64,000 nucleotides of DNA, from contig JAKAWG010000003.1 of NCBI GenBank assembly GCA_021817045.1, forward strand, positions 1-64,000, read 5' to 3'. The translations under genes and the position numbers were made by a program. Each line of letters begins with the position of its first letter. Position 1 is the first letter of the stretch. The notes below the pieces were generated by a model that was not told the DNA's origin, made no database searches, and saw only the letters and a program-made list of their open reading frames with translations. Source of the DNA: Acidobacteriota bacterium (GTDB lineage Bacteria; Acidobacteriota; Terriglobia; UBA7540). Of the stretch, positions 51,318-60,824 are shown one piece after another.

Positions 51318-51722
51318 ATGAAAATCGAATACTTCCATGACCGGAAGATTACACCGGATCAGTTTATTGACCTCTTGCGGCGATCAACGTTGGCCGAGCG
51401 CCGTCCGGTCCACGACTTGGCGCGCATTGCCGACATGCTCGCTCACGCAAATCTAGTTTGCACGGCCTGGGACGGAGGGGTTCTGGTAGGCGTTTCCCGG
51501 TCACTGACCGATTTTGCCTATTGCTGTTACCTTTCCGATCTCGCTGTGGACGTGGTTTACCAGAAGAAGGGGGTAGGAAAAGCGTTGATCCGGCTAACGC
51601 AAACGCGACTTCATCCGCAGTGCAAGATTATCCTCCTGGCCGCGCCGAAGGCGGAAGGCTACTACCCAAAGATTGGTTTCAGTCATTTTCACTCGGCGTG
51701 GATTTTGGCCTCGCCAAAGTGA
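51318..51722 (+). CDS. GNAT-family N-acetyltransferase
   Basis: The 134-residue single-domain GNAT has the acetyl-CoA phosphate-binding motif DVVYQKKGVGKALIRL (Q-x-x-G-x-G) after the strand YLSDLAVDVVY. The end, ILLAAPKAEGYYPKIGFSHF, is the classic motif B that closes over CoA. The substrate is unpredictable. It follows the OYE-like gene by 39 bases on the same strand, so the two may be co-transcribed. Confidence 0.82.
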   Translation: MKIEYFHDRKITPDQFIDLLRRSTLAERRPVHDLARIADMLAHANLVCTAWDGGVLVGVSRSLTDFAYCCYLSDLAVDVVYQKKGVGKALIRLTQTRLHPQCKIILLAAPKAEGYYPKIGFSHFHSAWILASPK

Positions 51723-51789
51723 AAAACAGGCTTAACAACGCATCAAGACACCGTCCCAACCGAGTGGGGCTATTCTTTTGCGAAAGCAA

Positions 51790-54700
51790 TCAAAAGGTCA
51801 GCCGAACACCGATCTGCGCTGCAAATGGGATGCCGGCGGTCGTGCCGGGACCGAAGAAATCGCCCAGAGCGCCTGCAGGGACGCGCAATTGTCGGAGGCT
51901 CGTAATGGGCTTCGTCTCGGAGCAGCTTGCGTTGAGACAAAACACAGTGGCGTCGTACAGATTATTCACTGGTGCGGGAAGGGCTGCGAGATTCGTAACA
52001 TAATTCGCGCCAGGATTGTTGCGGTTGAAGAGATTGAAAAACTCGATGAACGGCGTCCGATGCCATCGCTCCTCGAACACGACCGGCCGGCTTATTTGCA
52101 GATCCATCTGGGTGTAAGGAGTACCGCGGAACTGATCGAGGGCAGTCTGGGTTCCGTTCACGACGGCGCGGTCATTTGTACTGTCGCCCAATCCGTTCAC
52201 GTCGACCGGGGTACTCATCGTAAAAGGCCGGGCAGTCTCTGCCTGGGAAAGCGTTGAGAGTTCGAAGCCGGACGGCAGATGGAAGACACCCGCAAGCACA
52301 AAGCGGTCCGTAATCGCCCGGCTCAAAAGCGTGCAAAGGGTCGCACACCCCGTTGACGTAATCGAAAAGCTCTCCCAGCACGCAACCCCAGGTATCTGCC
52401 CTGGACAGAGAATAGTTCACAATCAGGTTGAAGTGGCCTGTGGCGTTTCCTTGCAAATGAACGAGCAAGGCATCGTAGCTCGATCGGTTATCGGTCCGGA
52501 AAACCGAAATGTTTGGGACCCCATTCATTTGATCCTGAACGTTGCGGGGAAAATCCGGCGAGAACAGCGTATAACCGGCCTCATAGTCATAGCGCCGGTA
52601 CGCGTGCACTCCCTCTTCGTGCAGCCAGTCCGCGCTCAAGGTCCAGTTTGAAGTGAACGCGTGCTCGACTCCGGCAGTGGCGTGGATGGCGTAAGGTGTT
52701 TCGTAGTGAGGATCGATGATTGAGCCGGCGCCGCCCGCTGCAGCTCCCGCGATGCATCCCGGGTCGCTGGGATTTACACACACTCCCGGTGGCTCGTTCA
52801 CGGCTTGAAACGCCGTTACCCACCCGTTCTGGGCCAAATCGTTGTAAAAGAGGCCGAAACCCGCGCGAAAAACCGTATTCTTTTTGCTGCCCGGCGCGTA
52901 GGCCACTCCCAACCGGGGCGCCAGCGCTTTGTGATAGTCGTGGGGTACACCCGGGCTTAAGGGAATTTGCAGAGCCTTGAGGGTCAGCCACGCGGGATTC
53001 TGGGACTGGGAGCGACCGGAGGCAGTGAAGAGGCCAAACGTCGTGTCGTAGCGTAGTCCGTAATCCACCGTGACTTGCCGGCTGACCCGCCAAGAGTCTT
53101 GGGCATACATTCCCAGCCGCTGAACGTTCTGCGAAAAACTACCGTTCATTGCGGGGGTGTGAGTGCAGGTCGTTCCGAGTGTTGCCCCAGGCCCGCAAAC
53201 CAGGTCGATCGAAAACTGCGCAGGGTCTCCGAGATAGGTTGTGGGATCCTGGGGAAATACGGTGAGATTTTCCGGAGTGCCGGGGAGCGCGCCGCTCAAG
53301 ACCGGTTCGTGAATGAAGTTCACACCAAAGCGAACTGCGTGGTCACCTGCAGCGTGGCTCAGGTCGTACGTGAATTGATACTTCTGCTGTTCCCGCAGAA
53401 CAGGAAATGCCGTGATCGGCGTGACGAATTGGCTGTCGCCGAAGGTCTCGAAGCCCGAGATGGTGCTTGACGTCGAGGTAAATGGAAAGGCCAAAGCAAA
53501 ACCCAAATTGACATTGCGACTTTCGGTAAGGTCGAGACTTCCGGCGCCAAAGGTAAACGAACCAAGCCACGTGGGGCTGAAAGTGTATTCATTGCGAAGA
53601 GCGAGGTTGAAGTAGTTAGAGTGAGATGTACTGCCGGTGGAGGGCAGCGACCCTTGCTGCACGAACATGTTGTTCGTGAGATAAGTGTCAGCGGCTAAGC
53701 GAAGGAACCACTGGGAGCGCTCCGACTGGGTATAGTCAAAGCGAGTGGTAGCCAGGGCGTCGTGGAATGGAATTGGGACGTTGCTGGGCACCGCAATCGA
53801 GCTGACGCCCGGAATTCGCCCTTCGGACGCCAACGACGCGAGCGCGTTGAACTGCGAGAGGCTGGCCTGGCTGTAAGCTATGCTGGCGAGCTCGTTAACA
53901 TATTCCAGTGACGAAAAGAACCAGAGCTTGCTTTTGTGGATCGGGCCTCCAATCGTGCCAATATAATTTTGGCGTGAAAACGGCTGTTTGGGCTGCGAGG
54001 GAGGATTGTCAATGGGAAACCGGGCGTTCAACGCCGCCGCTCTCTCATAGAATGCATCGTCTCCGTGCCATTGGTTTGTGCCGCGCTTGGTGACGATCAC
54101 AACTGAGGCGCCGGTGGTGTTGCCGGTATCGGCTGCTGCCTGCGCGGTGGTTAGAGAAAACTGCTCGATTGCATCAGGAGAGAAATTCTGGAGAAGGCCG
54201 CCGATGTAATCGTCCGAATCATCGATGCCGTCAACGGACAGGGTGTCGTTCAGGCCTGAGCTTCCACCGCTCGAAACGGCGGTAATCCTGGCTTTCGTCG
54301 GGTCGGAAGGCTCGACGGGTTCTGTGCCGGAGACCAGGTAGGCGATATTGGCAAAGCTTCGGTTGGCGAGTGGAATCTGTTGAAGATCCTTCGCCGTCAC
54401 TACACCTTGAAGCGCCACGCGAGTGGCGGAGATGGGCTGAGTCGTTATGGAAGAAGCAGCGCCCTGGACATGGACCGACTGGCGAACCGCTGTCGGAGCC
54501 AGGATGACCGTGACGTCGCTCGTCGAGTTGACCCGGACGATCACATGGGAGCGGGCAGACTGAAAACCTTGTTTCGATACAGTGACCTCATATTTGCCCG
54601 GCATCAGTCCGACGACGCGGAATTCGCCACGATCTTCGCTGTCCGCGAAACGCCTAAATGCCGAGCTCGAGCCTGTCACAACAATGCGCGCGGCGGGGAC

Positions 54701-54839
54701 CCTGGCGACACTCAAGTCTTTGATCACGCCTGCGACCGTTCCCGTCGGACTCTGCGCGTTCAGCGAGAGTGATCAAGACTAGTTGCACGGTAAATAGGAA
54801 CGCGCCATGTCTTGAGAATGCCGGGGTTCTCTTGCTCAT
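51790..54839 (-). pseudogene. Oar-like TonB-dependent receptor, interrupted by two frameshifts
   Basis: Three frames make one receptor of about 1016 residues, a typical length for acidobacterial Oar-like receptors. The start at 54839 encodes a signal (MSKRTPAFSRHGAFLFTVQL). Near 54760 the frame must change to continue with LNAQSPTGTVAGVIKDLS and the carboxypeptidase-regulatory-like domain (GLMPGKYEVTVSKQGFQSAR). Plug-type sequence SVDGIDDSDDYIGG and a long beta-barrel follow. Near 52325, in a TTTT tract, the match moves again, to SRAITDRFVLAGVFHLPSGF and the last strands ending IGVRLTF. Either both are sequencing errors or the gene is dead; an internal GTG would lack a signal. The likely substrate is a glycan fragment or peptide, unproven. 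Confidence 0.75.
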
Positions 54840-55100
54840 CGTCCGTCCGTAATTTTGTGAGTGCGTAAACTCTCATTGCCAGTAAACATCCCGGGCCGCC
54901 GCGCCGTAGTTCGACATGAAAAATGCCATCGCGCGTTCTGCAACGGTTTCACCGGTCTCGACAGTCGGCTAATCGAATAAATCACCGAACTCGCGGAGAA
55001 TCGGGCTCACAGCCCGATCCTAACTGCCCGCCGACAGTCGCCCAGGTTCTGCCGATGAGCCGTCACCTGTGCCCTGATCTTTCCGGGGCGGTGCGCGCGG

Positions 55101-56246
55101 CTAACGCTGCTCCTCGTGCTCGCTGTCGTCTCGAACCTGGAAGCGCTCAAGCAGCGTGACTGACTGCTTCCAGGCGCTTCGCTGCCAGTTGTCGAAGCCC
55201 TCATGGACGAGCATCCACGGGGGGAGTGGCAGAAGGAACCGCTTGGAGAGTCCGTTCAAATAAGGCTCGTACATGGAGCGGAGCTCGCCTAATCGGCGCT
55301 GAGCGGTGTCGGCGCGGAGTGGCATACCGGTCTCGCTCAGCGATTCCCAGAGATTGGCGAGCGCGGCTTCGGGCAGGCGGTCCTCGTCGAGAGGGAGAGG
55401 CGGGCTGTAGATGACCTGGGACAGGTCGACGACCGTGTGGCGAGCGATGGCAAAAGTGAGCTGGGCTTGCCAGGCCAGCTTGTCCTCCGCATAAATCATG
55501 AGAAAGGCGCTCGCGTCCAGAACGGTGGTGAGCGCGGCGAGCCACGACTGGTTGCTGTGCTGGGAGCGGAAGAAGCACAGGACGGGATACGAGAGGTGAC
55601 TTTCCATAAGCTCCGCAGACCACACTTCCCATCGGCTCAGATGCTCGGTGAGCGCCTGTCTCTGCTCCGGATGCGCGTGACGCCGCAAGAGCTCGGCGGC
55701 CGTCGGGGGGGAACCGGCGCGGGCGTCCATCAGGGAGATATTCACCTCGCGCTGCGAAAAAGCTCCGTACATGACCGGCAGATAGGCGATGACGATGGCG
55801 ATCAAGCCAAATCCTGTACCCGATTCGACCACGGTGATCAAGCGGGCGAGCGATGAGCGCGGCGTAACATCACCCATCCCGAGCGTGAAGAACGTCGTTC
55901 CGCTTAGGTAAAGATCGGTCCAAAATCCGCGCTTAGAGCCGTTCAAAATTAGCGCCGAGTCGGCGGCCCAGTGAAAGAGGCCGAAACTCGCGATCACGCC
56001 GAGCGTCCACACTGCAAACAGAGTAAGCAGCGACAACGGGCCGAAGTAGCTAAGTAGCGTTTCGCGCCTCCTCGCGCGTTTGACCCGCCTCACAATCGCT
56101 GACCACAAAAACCACGTGTAACGGTAAAACGCACGCGTAAGGCGAAAATAGCGGGTGACGCGCCGGGGAAGGACGATGGTCTCGAACGAATCCCACAGAA
56201 CCACAGCCAGCAAAAAAAAGCCCGCTGCGGCAGCTACCAGTCTCAT
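55101..56246 (-). CDS. Two-pore-helix potassium-channel-like ion channel protein
   Basis: The 381-residue membrane protein has an N-terminal helix, two further helices (about 70-95 and 140-165) and between them the pore segment LYLSGTTFFTLGMGDVTPRS. TLGMGD corresponds to the potassium filter TxGxGD/TVGYGD with a changed middle. The soluble C-terminal half (about 170-381) is helical, with no recognised nucleotide-binding domain. It could be a potassium or non-selective cation channel. A region of 353 bases separates it from the divergent porin gene. Confidence 0.75.
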   Translation of the reverse strand: MRLVAAAAGFFLLAVVLWDSFETIVLPRRVTRYFRLTRAFYRYTWFLWSAIVRRVKRARRRETLLSYFGPLSLLTLFAVWTLGVIASFGLFHWAADSALILNGSKRGFWTDLYLSGTTFFTLGMGDVTPRSSLARLITVVESGTGFGLIAIVIAYLPVMYGAFSQREVNISLMDARAGSPPTAAELLRRHAHPEQRQALTEHLSRWEVWSAELMESHLSYPVLCFFRSQHSNQSWLAALTTVLDASAFLMIYAEDKLAWQAQLTFAIARHTVVDLSQVIYSPPLPLDEDRLPEAALANLWESLSETGMPLRADTAQRRLGELRSMYEPYLNGLSKRFLLPLPPWMLVHEGFDNWQRSAWKQSVTLLERFQVRDDSEHEEQR

Positions 56247-56599
56247 CGTTAGATCTCCCTCTCAGCGCGTGTCAAGATGAACCTAGGAGCGAAATCAATT
56301 CACCACAAAGGCGCCAAGACGCCAATAGCTCGCCCTTCTTCTACATCGCTGGTCGATGGCTGGCGCGTCAGATCATGATCGTCTCGAAATTCGTGCGGAT
56401 CAAGTGCGAATCGGCGAGGGTGGAATTCGAAGAAATCAGCCCTTGTACATCTGTAACATAAACTTCACAATCCGTTGATGCTGGGTTAACCCAGGCTTTA
56501 TAATCTGCGGTTTGTTCGAGTCCCCCACTCTTTCTGCGGGGAAACTGGCGATTCTGGTCGCGCCGGATCCATGCACACACTTCACGAAAGGAGCAGATA
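56247..56599. other. Intergenic between divergent genes, no gene recognised
   Basis: A small open frame at 56368-56580 (- strand) has no family features. GAAAGGAG just before 56600 is the ribosome-binding site of the porin gene. Promoters for both divergent genes must lie here; none was identified confidently. Confidence 0.5.
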
Positions 56600-58369
56600 A
56601 TGCCACGAAAGATACGAGCGCTGCTGGCGTGTGCAACGTTCCTGTCCAGCGCTCTTTTCCTGACCCTCCGACTCCATGCTCAGACCTCGAACGCCGCCCC
56701 AGCGGCCGACCAATCTAAGAGAGCAAGCGGCAGAGGCCGCGAAGTCGATGCGCTGAAGCAACAACTCCTTCAACAACAGAAAGAAATTTCGGCCCTCCGT
56801 GCTGCAATGAAGAAACAACAGGAGCTGCTCGAAAAACTCGTGTCGGCAAACTCCTCGCCGCAGCCCAAATCTCCGCAGGCGGTTGGTGTTCCAAAACCCG
56901 CGCGTCAAACCGTTGCTGAATCCGGCGCGCCGAAGCCGGCTGACGCGGCCGTCAAGGCCTCGCCTGCCAAGCCGGCCTCAAAGCCGAAGGTGCTCGAAGC
57001 GAATGCGACTCCGCCTTCCGTAGTGAGCGACTCGGCACCGCCAGCGTCGTCAGGGTACGATTCGGACCAACAGTTGAATCCGGCGATAACTAACTCACCC
57101 ATTGCTCCGGAGCATCTGAAAATTGGCAGCGCCACACTTACGCCCGTAGGGTTTGTCGATTCGACAGAGTTCTTCCGCACCACTAACCTTGGCAGCGGCA
57201 TCGGCACCTCCTTCGGCAGTCTTCCGTTCTCCAATACCACTGCCGGACGATTGACAGAGAACCGTCTCTCCATTCAAAACTCCCGGATCGGCGCGGAACT
57301 CGACAGCACGTTCGATGGCATGCCGGTGCGGGGCTATTGGGAATCGGACTTCCTCGGCTTCCAGCCTCCCGGCGCGTTTCAAACCAGCAACAGCGATAGC
57401 TTCCGCCTTCGCCTTTACTGGGCCAGAGTGAGGATGGGCAAGGTCGATTTCATGGCGGGACAATCCTGGAGCTTGATGACGCCGGGCCGCGTCGGTATCT
57501 CGCCCATGCCCGCCAATATCTTCTATTCCCAAGACATGGATACGAACTACCAGATGGGCCTCACCTGGTCGCGTCAACTTCAGTTCCGCGTCACTTACCA
57601 CGCCTCGCCGATTGTGACGGCCGCGCTTTCTGTAGAAAATTCTGATCCCTTCGTTGGTGGAGCGACCATTCCCGCTGCGTTTGCAAACGAAGTCGACAAC
57701 GGCACGTACAACAGTGCGCCCGCTTTCGTTCCGGACCTCGTCGGCAAGCTGGCCTTCGATCCCAAGGTCAACGGAAGGGACATGCACTTCGAATTCGCTG
57801 GCCTTCTTTCAAATTTCAGGACGTTCGATCCCGCCACCAACGTCAAGAATACGGCAACGGGAGGCGGGGGCGAGTTCAATTTCAATCTTGAGCTTTGGAA
57901 GAATTTTCATCTCATCGCGACCTCGTACTACAGCAGCGGCGGAGGCCGCTACGTCATCGGCCTGGGGCCGGATTTCATGGTTCGCCCAGACGGCACCATC
58001 TCGCTGGTCCAGGCAGTCTCGGGAATGGGTGGCTTTGAATACCAGATTACGCCGCAGACCATGTTTTACGGCTACTACAGCAATGCCTACTTCGGGCGCG
58101 ATTATACGGTCGTCCCTTCGCCGACGGGTGGCGCTTTCACCTACTACGGCTGGGGCTATCCTGGAGCTCCGAGTTCCCAGAATCGTAACCTCCAGGAACC
58201 CACTTTCGGTTGGATTCAAACCTTCTGGAAGAACCCGCATTACGGAGCGCTCCAGCTTATCACGCAGTATTCTTACCTCACACGCTCTCCGTGGTTTGTT
58301 ACTCTGGGCCAGCCCAAGAATGCGCACCTCAGCATGGTCTACGCCGACATCCGCTACATTCTCCCCTGA
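56600..58369 (+). CDS. Coiled-coil N-terminal outer-membrane porin
   Basis: The 589-residue protein has a signal (MPRKIRALLACATFLSSALF) and a short coiled coil (about 48-85, many Q, E, L and K, as in OprP-like porins that trimerise through a helix). An Ala/Pro/Lys-rich linker follows. The beta-barrel (about 170-589) has alternating aromatic strands, for example SFRLRLYWARVRMGKVDFMA, GGGGEFNFNLELW and MVYADIRYILP at the end with a Tyr-Ile-Leu-Pro close. Substrate specificity is unknown. AAAGGAG is in front of the ATG. A strong hairpin follows the stop. Confidence 0.75.
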   Translation: MPRKIRALLACATFLSSALFLTLRLHAQTSNAAPAADQSKRASGRGREVDALKQQLLQQQKEISALRAAMKKQQELLEKLVSANSSPQPKSPQAVGVPKPARQTVAESGAPKPADAAVKASPAKPASKPKVLEANATPPSVVSDSAPPASSGYDSDQQLNPAITNSPIAPEHLKIGSATLTPVGFVDSTEFFRTTNLGSGIGTSFGSLPFSNTTAGRLTENRLSIQNSRIGAELDSTFDGMPVRGYWESDFLGFQPPGAFQTSNSDSFRLRLYWARVRMGKVDFMAGQSWSLMTPGRVGISPMPANIFYSQDMDTNYQMGLTWSRQLQFRVTYHASPIVTAALSVENSDPFVGGATIPAAFANEVDNGTYNSAPAFVPDLVGKLAFDPKVNGRDMHFEFAGLLSNFRTFDPATNVKNTATGGGGEFNFNLELWKNFHLIATSYYSSGGGRYVIGLGPDFMVRPDGTISLVQAVSGMGGFEYQITPQTMFYGYYSNAYFGRDYTVVPSPTGGAFTYYGWGYPGAPSSQNRNLQEPTFGWIQTFWKNPHYGALQLITQYSYLTRSPWFVTLGQPKNAHLSMVYADIRYILP

Positions 58370-58384
58370 GACCAGGCAGCCTCC

Positions 58385-58418
58385 AGCCGCGGGAGTGGAG
58401 CAATCCGCTCCCGCGGCT
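58385..58418 (+). terminator. Terminator-like hairpin after the porin gene
   Basis: AGCCGCGGGAG (58385-58395) and CTCCCGCGGCT (58408-58418) form a perfect 11-bp stem with a 12-base loop, 15 bases after the stop codon. No T tract follows. Confidence 0.55.
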
Positions 58419-58464
58419 CCTCCCTGCGACACGGTTTGACTGTCATCATTCTGACCATCCACTC

Positions 58465-58605
58465 AACCCGTCATTCCGAGGACCGGTGTTTTTTGCCGGA
58501 CCGAGGAATCTGCATTTAATCCATAGACAGCAGACATAAGCAGATTCTTCGCCCCGCTCAGAATGACGTCATTCCGATCTCGCGAAGCGGTAGACGAATC
58601 TGCTT
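58465..58605. repeat. Two CATTCCGA...AATCTGC intergenic repeats
   Basis: CGTCATTCCGAGGACCGGTG ... CCGAGGAATCTGCA (58471-58515) and GACGTCATTCCGATCTCGCG ... GACGAATCTGCTTGG (58565-58605) are two members of the class also at 43790-43860 and, inverted, 33100-33180. It is a widespread type of non-coding repeat in environmental genomes. Confidence 0.5.
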
Positions 58606-58652
58606 GGGGCTGCGGCTCTACTATGCTGTAACCTCTGTGTTAAATTCCTTCC

Positions 58653-59819
58653 ATGACTCAACCTGAGGTACGGATCTCAAGCCGGGCCATCGACCGCATC
58701 GCCTCCGGCCATCCGTGGATTTATCGGAGCGATGTGAAGAGCGAGAGCGCGGCCGAGCCCGGCGCAGTAGTGCGCGTGCTGGACCGCAAGGGCCGATTCT
58801 GGGGGCAGGCGCTGTGGAGCACGCAATCGCAAATCGCGTTGCGGATGCTCACGCGTGAAGAGCGACCATTCGACCGCGCTTTCCTTACTGAACGGATCGC
58901 GCAGGCCGCGGCTTATCGACCGCTCGTCGCGGAAGGAGCGCAGGCGTACCGGCTGGTGGCATCCGAAGGCGACCTGCTGCCGTCGCTCATTGTGGACCGC
59001 TACGGGGACTGTCTCGCTCTTCAGACGCTCAGCCAGGGCATGGAGCGCATGAAGGCGGACGTGGTGGCGATTCTTACCGAGCGATTCGGGCCGCGGGCGG
59101 TAGTCGAGCGCAACGACGTGGCCGTGCGCGCCCTCGAAGGACTTCCGGAGCAAAAGGGCGTGCTGGCGGGAGAGCCGTCGCCGGAAGTCGTCATTGAAGA
59201 AAACGGGGTGAAGTTCCACGTGGATATCCTCGCCGGGCAAAAGACGGGGGAGTTTTTGGATCAGCGGGAGAATCGCTCCGTCACCCGTTGTTACGCTCGC
59301 GGGCGCTTGCTCGATTGCTTCTGTTACACGGGTGGCTTTGCGCTGACCCTCGCGCCGCAGTGCGAAAGCGTTGTGGCCGTGGACAGCTCCAGCGAGGCGC
59401 TGGAGGCCGCGCGGCGCAACGGGGAGCTGAACGGCCTCGACAACATCGAGTGGCGCCAGGCAAACTGTTTTGACGTGCTGAAGGCGGCTGACCACGATGG
59501 GTTGCGTTTCGACACGGTCGTGCTCGATCCGCCGGCGTTTGCGCGGCATAAATCGAGTCACGAATCGGCGCTGCGCGCTTACAAGGAGCTCAACCTGCGC
59601 GCGCTCAAGATTCTTACGCCGGGGGGATTTCTCATCACGTGCTCGTGCTCGTTTCACGTCAGCGAATCGGACCTGCTTGCGGTCATCGCCGAGGCTGCAC
59701 TGGACGCTCACCGCACAGTCGTAGTTGTCGATCGCCGCACGCAGTCGCGGGACCATCCTATCCTGCTTACCATGCCCGAAACACACTATCTGAAGTGCCT
59801 GATTCTGCGGGCGCTGTGA
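58653..59819 (+). CDS. RlmI-like 23S rRNA methyltransferase (PUA plus SAM domain)
   Basis: RlmI-type enzymes methylate a cytosine of 23S rRNA. The 388-residue protein has an N-terminal PUA-like region (about 1-75, with HPWIYRSDV), an EEHUD-like middle (AYRLVASEGDLLPSLIVDRY) and a C-terminal SAM domain. The SAM motifs are LLDCFCYTGGFALTLAP and VVAVDSSSEALEAARRN, the catalytic-type TVVLDPPAFARHKS and the Cys-rich ITCSCSFHVSESDL. The order and length fit the COG1092 family. Which C it modifies cannot be read here. Confidence 0.85.
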   Translation: MTQPEVRISSRAIDRIASGHPWIYRSDVKSESAAEPGAVVRVLDRKGRFWGQALWSTQSQIALRMLTREERPFDRAFLTERIAQAAAYRPLVAEGAQAYRLVASEGDLLPSLIVDRYGDCLALQTLSQGMERMKADVVAILTERFGPRAVVERNDVAVRALEGLPEQKGVLAGEPSPEVVIEENGVKFHVDILAGQKTGEFLDQRENRSVTRCYARGRLLDCFCYTGGFALTLAPQCESVVAVDSSSEALEAARRNGELNGLDNIEWRQANCFDVLKAADHDGLRFDTVVLDPPAFARHKSSHESALRAYKELNLRALKILTPGGFLITCSCSFHVSESDLLAVIAEAALDAHRTVVVVDRRTQSRDHPILLTMPETHYLKCLILRAL

Positions 59820-59852
59820 AAGAATTAAGTGGGCCGTGCTGAGCCTGGGTGC

Positions 59853-59875
59853 CACATCGCGCGTTTCGCGATGTG
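59853..59875. repeat. CACATCGCG/CGCGATGTG palindrome
   Basis: Perfect 9-base arms (59853-59861 and 59867-59875) with a 5-base loop, sharing the CACAT...ATGTG frame with the pair at 24310-24379. It is between convergent genes and could also act as a bidirectional terminator. The rest of 59820-60037 holds no gene. Confidence 0.5.
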
Positions 59876-60037
59876 TGCGATCCTCGAAGGGCGCAGCCAT
59901 GGCAAACGGCGCCACGTCTGCGCCGCCCGGGAAGGGTCACTGTATTTGCTGTTGCGCCAAATACGGCGATGCTTCGCTGCGTTCAGCATGACACCAGCAC
60001 CTTGAGGTTTGCCACTGATTCTGTGCTGCACCAAAAA

Positions 60038-60823
60038 TCAAATTTGCGAGTAGGGCGCGGGGTTCAGGAAACTATTGGTGATGTTGGTGATGATCTCCGG
60101 GTCGGTATAGCCCCGAGTGGTGCTTAACTTTTTCCACGCCGGGTCGGCGCCAAACGCTGTCCATCTCGCCTGCCGCTCTTCCAAATCCCTGAACGTCAGC
60201 ATATAGGTCAGCTTCGGCATTCTGTCTCCGAAGAGCGTGTTGCCGAAGAAAACGGGCCGGAAGCCATTGTGCCGGAATATCGAAATCTCCGCGGTGTTGA
60301 ACATTTGGAGCTTCGTTAAATTGGCCTTTTCGCTGGGATTCTCATAGGTCCGCAGCTCGAAGATGCGCTTTTCGTTCGTGGGCGGCGCTTCGATGCGAGG
60401 AAACGATTCGAACGCCTCGAGCAGCGAAATTTCGAAGCGAACGTACGCCGGGTGTGTGGCGGGTGCGTCGAAGTAGGCTGCGCCGCGCTCGCGGAATTCG
60501 GCGTCCTGGCTAAGCTTCGCGTCGATGGTGGCGAACGCTTCGAGTGAGGGGTGGGGAACCAGGACATAAACCGAGGGATTTTCCGGCCCGACGATTCCAT
60601 ATAAAACGCCCACCGGGCGCGCGCCCGCTCGGTTCAGCGCCGGCACGGCCGCCTCGCGCAAAAAATCATCCACCAGCTTCTGCTGTGGCCCGTTGCGAAG
60701 CTGGTAGCGCTTCAGTGAGTAAAACTGCCGCGGCGACCTCTGCGCCGCGCTATCAGACCTTGAAGCTCCGAGCGCAGAAAGTCCAGCGAAGGCAGAGGCG
60801 GCAAGCCAGTGGCGTCTTTTCAT
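60038..60823 (-). CDS. Tat-exported NIPSNAP-family protein
   Basis: The 261-residue protein begins MKRRHWLAASAFAGLSALG, a twin-arginine-like signal. It contains two NIPSNAP-type ferredoxin-like repeats: QFYSLKRYQLRNGPQQKLVD with PVGVLYGIVG, and RIFELRTYENPSEKANLTKL with FRPVFFGNTLFGD and KLTYMLTFRDLEERQARWTA. NIPSNAP domains are common in acidobacterial and planctomycetal exported proteins, with no known reaction. Its ATG is 1 base after the stop of the TonB receptor gene, so the two are translationally coupled and probably act together. Confidence 0.82.
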   Translation of the reverse strand: MKRRHWLAASAFAGLSALGASRSDSAAQRSPRQFYSLKRYQLRNGPQQKLVDDFLREAAVPALNRAGARPVGVLYGIVGPENPSVYVLVPHPSLEAFATIDAKLSQDAEFRERGAAYFDAPATHPAYVRFEISLLEAFESFPRIEAPPTNEKRIFELRTYENPSEKANLTKLQMFNTAEISIFRHNGFRPVFFGNTLFGDRMPKLTYMLTFRDLEERQARWTAFGADPAWKKLSTTRGYTDPEIITNITNSFLNPAPYSQI

Positions 60824-60824
60824 G

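Noticed and set aside
56510-56535. tRNA-like TTCGAGTCCCCC string
   Set aside because: No matching T-stem partner or acceptor stem; it is only a short look-alike of the tRNA-Leu T-loop.
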